Source: Diphasiastrum complanatum
Lineage: Eukaryota; Streptophyta; Lycopodiopsida; Lycopodiales; Lycopodiaceae
Reading direction: 5' to 3'
Length of the DNA: 64,000 nt
NCBI GenBank assembly: GCA_029204225.1
Contig: MU831896.1
Location: 33,786-97,785, forward strand
Shown: piece by piece, positions 57,761-64,000 of the stretch
How positions within the stretch are numbered: position 1 is the stretch's first letter
Layout of the letters: every line of letters starts with the position of its first letter
Translations under genes and position numbers: made by a program
Notes under the pieces: generated by a model
Seen by the model: only the letters and a program-made list of their open reading frames with translations
Told to the model about the DNA's origin: nothing
The model's database searches: none

Positions 57761-58381
57761 GACTCCAATTGAGGTTGTCGTGTATCAATGACCTGATCTT
57801 CTCTTTCAACCTGCTTCAATGCACAAGGCACTCCTTTGAACAACAACAAATGCTTTCAAAATAAATCACCAAGATTTAAAACTATCTCACAAATTCTCTT
57901 CTAGCACTTATCCAAGCAAATCAACACATAGAATCATGGAATCTTGATCAACCTATGATCTATCCTCAATCCAATGACTTTTGCCACTTCCTAAGATTGA
58001 AACACACTCTAATGAAGTCCAGCAACCTCACTATCTAGAGATCCACTCAAAATTAGGGTTTTGACAAAATCACAGAAAATTGACTATTCCAAATCTACAT
58101 GCAAATGCTGAAAATTTGATATGCAATCTATAAGCCACCACTTAGGCTGAACCAGTGATCCAAAAATCGGCCAAATCCAGCATGTGAATTCAAAAATTGG
58201 AATTGAACAAGTATATTGACCTATTTAGTGTTTTGATCTACAAAAGATCCAATCTAAAAAAGCAAAAAATCCAATTTTGGTGTAGAATCCTCTCTAGCAT
58301 GCTCTAGACTTGATATCTTCACCAAATCATTGATAGATCTTATTTCCTCCTTCATAACCTGAAACACAAGCTCTGATACCA
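57761..58381 (-). other. leader and primer-binding site of C2
   Basis: A non-coding leader, with PBS TGGTATCAGAGC on the minus strand at 58370-58381. Confidence 0.9.
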
Positions 58382-59031
58382 TGTGAAAGATTTCAGATCC
58401 TTAAGATCCAATCTACTTGAATGATCTTTGGTTAGAAAGAGAAATACACTACCAATCTCACCAATGTAGAAAAATCAGCATCTACACACAATTCGAGATG
58501 AAAACACTAATAGAACTTGATCAAACTTGAATGAAATGATTATGCACTGTTGTTGTTTGTACAAAACCAGCAAGCTACTGTATTTCACACGTGTGGATCC
58601 AAAAATAACAAATATAGATCATTCTACACATAGAATTGCAAGCAATCACCAAGATAGTGCACCAATGGATAGTAAAACCCAAGAGAACCATGTATAAGCA
58701 TGAAATGAAATAGAGAAGAGAGAAGATGACTCTCTCCACGAGTTACATCCTTTTATAGCAGGTCCAAATCCTATTTGGCCACTTGACTTTCCCACCAAAA
58801 TGCTAACCCTACCAATTTTGGGTCTAGATTCAATGTACCCAACTTATTCAAATTGAATCTACTCAAACTCGCATTCTATCTTTCCCACACTTTCAAAAAG
58901 TGTTTATTCAAATGAAATTTAGACTAATGAACTTTGAAAAGTCAACCTCTAAGTCTAAAACAAGTTTTGGCCTCAATATGCCAAATATGAAAATATTGCA
59001 AAATGTGATGAAACTAGTTGAATCTTTCACA
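58382..59031 (-). repeat. 5' LTR of C2
   Basis: 650 bp. A TATA box on the minus strand at 58749-58757 (tataaaagg) and the CACACGTGTGG palindrome near 58588 are visible. Confidence 0.95.
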
Positions 59032-59345
59032 GGTGCGCCATCCTACTAGTTCCCCATGACCCTTATGTGTATGTGATCATGGCTCAAGGTTGAGGCCCAA
59101 GGTCTAGAAAAATGACCAAACCCCATGGTAAGGTCCTCCTAACACCTCACTAGGTTCCATACCTCCATTGAAGGTATAGACACGTACATGCCCTTGTCCA
59201 AGGACACAAGTACCTTATTCCAAAGGCACATACCCTTAATCCAAGGGTATCCCTTATCCAAGGGTGCCTCGCCGTTTAGCACCCTAGACACTAAATGGGC
59301 AGATAGGGGTTATTGAAGTACTGCTAGTTATATAGGTATGTAACA
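59032..59345 (-). repeat. part of the 3' LTR of the gypsy element
   Basis: It starts (minus) TGTTACATACC right after the polypurine tract AAGGGGGAAGGAA (59346-59358). A TATA-like ctatataact lies near 59327. Its far end continues left of C2 (before 53562) but I could not place the terminus. Confidence 0.75.
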
Positions 59346-59362
59346 TTCCTTCCCCCTTAACT

Positions 59363-60500
59363 TCAATTTTTCCTTGTAGGGAAAAAATTTGGAAAATTCT
59401 TCTGGAGATCAGCCTCCTTTTCCCAAGTATCTTCCTCTTTTGACTTGCCCTTCCACCTGAGTAAAAATTCCGGAAGCACTCTACTCCTTAGAGTTTTCTG
59501 CCAACTATTGACAATTGCCTCAGATTTAGGTGGTCCACTTGCGGACTCATCACGAAGAAGCTCTACTAGATCTTCCATAGGGACCAGGATTTCCCCAACC
59601 CCCAATGAGGGTTTTAACATACTAACGTGAAAAACGTAATGAATTTTAACATTAGCTGGAAGGTCTAGTTTGTATGCGACCTTATTAATCACTTGGATAA
59701 CTCTAAAAGGACTGCAATACCTAGGTGCCAACTTTGCGTACTTACTAGTTTTCAAGCCCCTAAAGTGAGTAGGGGCCCTCAAAAATACCATGTCATTGAA
59801 CTTGAATTCCTTGTGCTTCTGAGACAGATTAGCATAGTGCCTCGCCTTGTCCTGGGCACTTCTTATGCTTTCTTTAGCCAGTTGTAACATTTCTTGCATA
59901 TTTGCAAGAAAATTAGCTGTGACTTTTACCCTTAGGCTCTTCATGCCAACACTAATCGGTGATTGAGGTTGATAACCATACATAAGCATGAAAGGGCTGA
60001 ATCCAGTCGTTGAGTGTTTTGCACTATTATATGCAAATTTCACCAGTGGAAGGTAATTTTCCCAATCGATGGCCCCACATATGCTCATAGCATATCCTCC
60101 ATTGTCTAATTGGTCCTTTCCTTTTGACCGTTTGATTCAGGATGATTTATAGAACTCAAACTTAAATTTGTTTTCCAACTTTTCAAACATTGCTTGCCAA
60201 AAATTCACATTGACAATATCGCAAAGTAGCCCGTATAGTTGAAAAAAGTTTCTCAACAAAAAGTTGAGCTAGTTCTGAAGCTTTAACCGCCCCAAAAAGT
60301 ATTTGCTGCCAATACTTTTCAAAAAATGGATTGGAGTCAAAAGGTCCTTGGAGAGATTGAAATAATGCCCAGTTGCATATCAATAAAGCTTAACTGATTA
60401 ATAACCGATAAACAACTCAAAGCATCCTCTAGAGTGTTTTGACTTCCTTTACAATATCATATTGAGAAGTCGAATACCTACATTAGCTCAGCCATCTAGC
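59363..60500 (-). pseudogene. gypsy integrase C-terminal region with chromodomain
   Basis: The clean frame 59363-60088 reads IDWENYLPLVKFAYNSAKHS (late catalytic core), FSPFMLMYGYQP, then a GPF-type module (APRYCSPFRVI, DLPANVKIHYVFHVSMLKPS). A chromodomain-like end follows: EAIVNSWQKTLRSRVLPEFL, LRWKGKSKEEDTWEKEADLQ. Chromodomains guide integration of chromoviruses to marked chromatin. Upstream, 60183-60480 shows a decayed integrase core with stops. The chromodomain has a W and the ELL/LRWKG pattern but weak aromatic-cage residues, so binding is uncertain. Confidence 0.85.
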
Positions 60501-60599
60501 TTGTCTCCCCCCTTGTAGCATCACAGAAATAATGGAGTGTTTGGTGATTAGTCAAAATATCAAATTTGGCTCCATACAAATAATGTTACCAAATTTTCA

Positions 60600-61160
60600 A
60601 GGCATGAATAATAGCAAAAAGCTCCTTTGTACAATACCTAGATTGAGTTGGATTGAGTTTCTTGCTTTAAAGCAACATGTTGTCCATCTTGCATTAAGAC
60701 GGCTCCAATTGCATAATCACTAGCATCAGTCCTAACCAAAAATAGTTTCTTGGGATCGCCAATGATCAAGATTTGTGTTGTTATCACACTTTTGTTAAGC
60801 AACTCACAACTATTATTCTTATCCTCCGTCCACACCACTAGCCCTATGGCTAAGTTTTTTAAAGCCTTTCAAAGCTTGAGTGAGGGGAAATACCATCCTA
60901 GCAAACTGGGGTATAGATCGACAGAAAAATTCCACGAAATCCAAAAATGACTTGATTTCCCTAATCGTAGTAAGAATTGGCCATACCATAACCCTCCGAA
61001 TGTGATCAACCTTCATTTCTATACCATGCTCGGAAATCTTGTGCCCCAAGTGTGATAAATCTTTAGCAAAAAACTCATACTTAGACTCTTTGGCAAAGAG
61101 CTTTTCTTTCCTAAGATGTCCAAGACAATATTAAGATGATCTTTATGTTCCTTACTAAAG
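60600..61160 (-). pseudogene. gypsy RNase H and reverse transcriptase C-terminal region
   Basis: RNase H start appears as FLVRTDASDYAIGAVLMQDG (about 60690-60750). Upstream is the connection region LGHKISEHGIE, FCRSIPQFARMVFPLTQ, and before it SKEHKDHLNIVLDIL up to about 61160. Frames change several times. The reading is interrupted at about 61165 by an LTR-like block and resumes at 61640. Confidence 0.8.
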
Positions 61161-61169
61161 ACCTAGGAT

Positions 61170-61635
61170 TGTCATGCCCATGACTGGTCTCGGGTAGCGT
61201 GTCCACGCTAGGGACCGGTAGACCAACAACTCGTAAGTTAATTGTAACTATAAGGGAATTGGGGGCCCCTATGTGTACATGGTCATAATTAATGGTTGTA
61301 GGCCTAAACACTTGATGGTGGGATGGGTCTATCAGTGAGTCATTGGAAAACTGGATGACATGGCCCAGATAGTTGCAGAGGTGTCCAGTGAGGTGTCACA
61401 GTGACTACTAGTGGTGCATGAGCCTTGGAGGGTATAAGTATACCTATTGGGCTCTCACTAGTGTATGCTTGATAGCATGACCGGTGGTAGGATGCTGCTG
61501 GAGTGATGCCTCATTCCTCTTTGTGATTGATCCATAGCTTGGGGCGGCTAGATCCATTCGATCTAGGTCTGGTTGGGTTGGTCTTGTCCACCATCAGGTT
61601 CCCTTGTGTTGCTTGTGATTGGCATGCTTAGAATA
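61170..61635. repeat. LTR-like block inserted in the gypsy reverse transcriptase
   Basis: It starts tgtcatgccc, has no coding sequence, and shares phrases with the LTR at 49796-50200 (agcttgggg, gctagatcc, ggttgggttgg). It splits the DDIL and SKEHKDHL parts of the reverse transcriptase, so it is likely a solo LTR. The right end and target duplication are not exact. Confidence 0.55.
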
Positions 61636-61639
61636 GGAT

Positions 61640-61865
61640 CTTTGGATTGAGGACTTTATAAGGATATCATCCAAGAACACTACTATGAATCTACCCAAAT
61701 ATAGCCTGAACAAATCGTTTGTCATTTGTTGGAAGTCACTAGTGCATTGGTCAAACCAAATGGAAAAGCCAAAAACTCATAGTGTCCAAACCGAGTTCGA
61801 AAACCCATCTTAGGTATATCCTCTATCTTAATGTGAATTTGATGATACCCTGTTTACAGAAGCAT
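61640..61865 (-). pseudogene. gypsy reverse transcriptase core
   Basis: The minus strand encodes [20 protein letters not shown], then [30 protein letters not shown] and the catalytic VVFLDDIL box, in broken frames. The upstream part of reverse transcriptase and the gag/protease are missing beyond 61865. Confidence 0.82.
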
Positions 61866-62008
61866 TTTTTTGTCTCTAATTCTCTGTTAGCGTCTATTCT
61901 TCCTCTATTAGTAGCCAATCTTCCTTGTTTGATGTGATTCTACTTGACAGAGATTCTGCTAAGCAACGGGTTTGCTTGGTAATGGGTCTGCTATGGCTTC
62001 TAGCAACT

Positions 62009-62080
62009 GTCTCTGTGTAGTATAATGGTAGTGTGTCCCGCCTATCAATGGCACACCTACGACCCGATTTCGGTGTTTTA
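62009..62080 (+). tRNA. tRNA-Asp-like relic (pseudo)
   Basis: The 5' half (tagtataatggtagtgtg, then tcccgcctatca) closely follows plant tRNA-Asp D-arm and anticodon-arm sequence, including an A-box-like tagtataatggt. The 3' half (gacccgatttcgg) is a poor match, the anticodon would be ATC rather than GTC, and the acceptor stem does not close. It may be a tRNA pseudogene or the head of a SINE. Confidence 0.35.
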
Positions 62081-62282
62081 TTGACCATGGTAGCTCATCT
62101 TGGATATAGGATCTGTCAGGAGCTCGTTCTTCTACTTTTCTACAGATTGTTTTGGTTCATTGTTCTTATAGACTGTAGATTATTATTGATCTAATCTACA
62201 GAAACATCAGGAAACTAAACTAAATCTACTTCTATTGAAATCACAGAATCAACACAACATCCTCTAATCTAAAATCATAGAA

Positions 62283-62570
62283 CCTACAAAGTGCTTCCTA
62301 CAACTGTCACTCAACAGTTGTAAGAAGAACTCCTCAGGGAGCCAAAAACCAAAAAACATCAGAAATCAGTGGAATGGTAGATCAATCTCCAAGTCCTGCA
62401 CATCTACTTGATGCTAACACAAATGGGGAATCCTACAAAGTGCTTATTACAACTGTCACTCAATAGCTGTAACAAGAACTCCTCAGGGAGCCGATAACTA
62501 GGAAGCATCTGAACTGAGTGAAAAAGGTGGATCAGCCTCCAAGCCCTGCACATCTACTTGATACTAATCC
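62283..62570 (+). repeat. two-copy tandem repeat, period 149 bp
   Basis: cctacaaagtgctt...cacatctacttgat at 62283-62420 recurs at 62432-62570 with about 80% identity by eye. No coding meaning seen. Confidence 0.8.
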
Positions 62571-62589
62571 TAAACCAATCCTTAAGAGA

Positions 62590-64000
62590 GAATTAACAAC
62601 ATCAAACACATTCATACATCAGTACCCAAAATATATGCATGAAGGTGGAGCATGGAAAGAAATGCAAGTAGTAGAATCTTCAATTCAAGGAGCAACAACA
62701 TTTTAGTACATAATACATGCTATGGAACTCGTGGAGGAGGCCTCTATCTATACCCACGCGTTGGTGAACCCAATTGTAACATAATTTGTATTCCACCTCT
62801 TACAACAGAGTAAAACCCAATCTATAAGGATTTGAGTTCCACCTCTTACTTGACAATAGGAGGCCTCTTTATTAAAAACATAGCTCAAGTTGAGATAGTC
62901 TAAATTGCTAACTCCCACATGGCTATCCGTCTTTCGGGAATTACCATGGGGCTCACAGAATATTCATTTAGCCTAGCACTAATAATTCTCGTGCTCTCAG
63001 ACTCGGCTCTCAACTTCATCTATGCTAGAAGCCTTTTTTGGGTTATGAGACACTAGCTCAACATGTGAGGGTCATGGCATAAGCTTACATTATCCTCCCC
63101 CTATAGTGTTGTAGGTCCCCACTGCAATGCCTCAACTTTAACACTTGATTCTTGGAAAGGCATGGATCAGCATTTGCCTGTGTAAAACTAAGAACTTATT
63201 GGTTGATATCGCTTCTCGTCAACACTTCAAAGTCATAGCAGATTATCAGGATAGCCTTGCATAATCGAGAGTCTCTTGCTTATTCTTTTCAGCTTTCTTT
63301 TTCTCAAGAGACTTCTCGTAGCTTATCTCCTTTTTGATGGCTTCGAATGTGATGAATCTCATTTTTTATGCCCAACGGAATAGGTTCTAGATAAGGCCTA
63401 ACTAATGGTATATAGCTTGTATGTATACCAGCTCTCGATCATCTGAACATGTAGTTCTCTGAAAATTACCTTTGCGTCTTTTCTTTGGATTTCTTGGACA
63501 ATTTTCTTGTAGAGCTTGCCAAATATTCATCAATTACCTTGGCACTCTTTGTATTCTCTGTTCTGCTTTTAGGAGTTTCCTCAGTTCTTCTTCCTAGTCG
63601 AAGTCCCGACCTCATCAACACTCTTGTCTCGACGAGAAGAGTAGAACCTTCAATTGGTAAGTCGCACAAACCTTGGGTTATCAGTCTTCAAGGGGTTATG
63701 AAACTGGTGGGGTAGTAACAGATGGAACGGATAGGTTGATGAAGGTAGGGAAACATGATGAGGGGTTTGGTGGAAGGTGAAGGATTTGACAATATTACAA
63801 CTGTAGCTTTAGATCTTTGTAGTGTCGAGCTTTGATCAGCAATTACTTGGTATGGAGCTCACTTTGTCCTGCAAGTCGACTGTCATCTTCATCTTTTTCT
63901 TTGATCAATTATTTGTTAAGACTCAGCCAAGATCTTTGTCTGCTTCTCGATCTTTTCTTTTGTATTGGACTTCTCAGCTAGATCTCTTTGATTTTATTTA
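62590..64000. other. unassigned DNA at the window edge
   Basis: Open frames at 62518-62706, 63485-63715 (plus) and 63466-63669 (minus) overlap or are short and match nothing I know. 'gttccacctctta' appears twice (62788 and 62849). No gene called. Confidence 0.4.

Larger units (their letters stand above)
53567..59031 (-). mobile_element. copia element C2, RT-less, carrying a foreign insert (5465 bp)
   Basis: This is a complete LTR element: 650-bp LTRs at 53567-54216 and 58382-59031, PBS at 58370-58381, and 5-bp duplication GGTGC. Gag, protease and integrase are in one long frame. Reverse transcriptase and most of RNase H are absent and replaced by about 0.85 kb of unrelated sequence. It must depend on another element's reverse transcriptase, so it is non-autonomous. 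By eye the LTRs differ at about 15-20 positions. It is inserted in the 3' LTR region of a gypsy element. Confidence 0.93.
59032..61865 (-). mobile_element. Ty3/gypsy chromovirus-like element, partial
   Basis: On the minus strand the order is reverse transcriptase (61865 to 61640 and 61160 to 60850), RNase H, integrase, chromodomain, polypurine tract and 3' LTR. The 5' half is absent. The 3' LTR is interrupted by C2, and the reverse transcriptase by an LTR-like block at 61170-61635. Stops and frameshifts are frequent from 60090 rightwards. Confidence 0.85.

Noticed and set aside
63466-63715. Overlapping frames on both strands, the plus one with a hydrophobic stretch
   Set aside because: The hydrophobic run alone is weak evidence for a membrane protein and no homology is recognised.

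Overview
This window looks like plant nuclear DNA, and essentially all of it that I can read is transposable elements in several layers. The evidence is Ty1/copia elements whose primer-binding site matches plant initiator tRNA-Met, a Ty3/gypsy chromovirus-like element, a CACTA (TNP2) transposon and a Helitron. I found no convincing host gene, rRNA or CRISPR array. The species cannot be named. A Helitron with an endonuclease domain and a zinc-finger ORF of possible LINE origin lean weakly towards a non-flowering land plant, but this is inference.

Left part (1-17.7 kb). An LTR fragment (1-589) abuts copia element A1 (590-5076), which lacks its 5' end and sits inside a decayed Helitron (5077 to about 9.5 kb). 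The Helitron encodes Rep, a PIF1-like helicase and a C-terminal exo/endonuclease-phosphatase (EEP) domain. Mostly anonymous DNA and a C2H2-type zinc-finger ORF (11254-11718) follow. Copia element D (11834-17738, minus) comes next; its coding region carries only a few breaks, but its 5' LTR is truncated.

Middle part (17.7-49.2 kb). Three older copia elements (A3, B and C1) are each split into two oppositely oriented pieces lying about 24 kb apart. One inversion of roughly 24.5 kb, from about 18497 to 43036, rejoins all three, and element B's 5-bp target duplication (CTAAC) is recovered at its two outer ends. Inside the inverted block are: full-length element A2 (20769-27004, target duplication AAATA) nested in B's gag; a gypsy-type LTR; a copia fragment; a repeat array with a period near 290 bp; and a decayed CACTA transposon (about 34.8-40.9 kb) whose reading frames include a SET-domain-like segment.

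Right part (49.2-64 kb). A gypsy-type LTR, a remnant of a C-type element and about 2.5 kb of anonymous DNA precede element C2 (53567-59031, target duplication GGTGC). In C2 the reverse transcriptase and most of RNase H are replaced by about 0.85 kb of unrelated sequence in the same frame as gag-pol; a diverged second copy of that insert lies at 50.6-51.0 kb. C2 is inserted in the 3' LTR region of a minus-strand chromovirus-like gypsy element (59.0-61.9 kb), whose reverse transcriptase is itself split by an LTR-like block. The last 2 kb hold a tRNA-Asp-like relic, a two-copy 149-bp tandem repeat and sequence I cannot assign.

Genes 'working together' here means the gag, protease, integrase, reverse transcriptase and RNase H of each retroelement. 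Every element has at least one disabling change, although A2, C2 and D look recent from the similarity of their LTR pairs.
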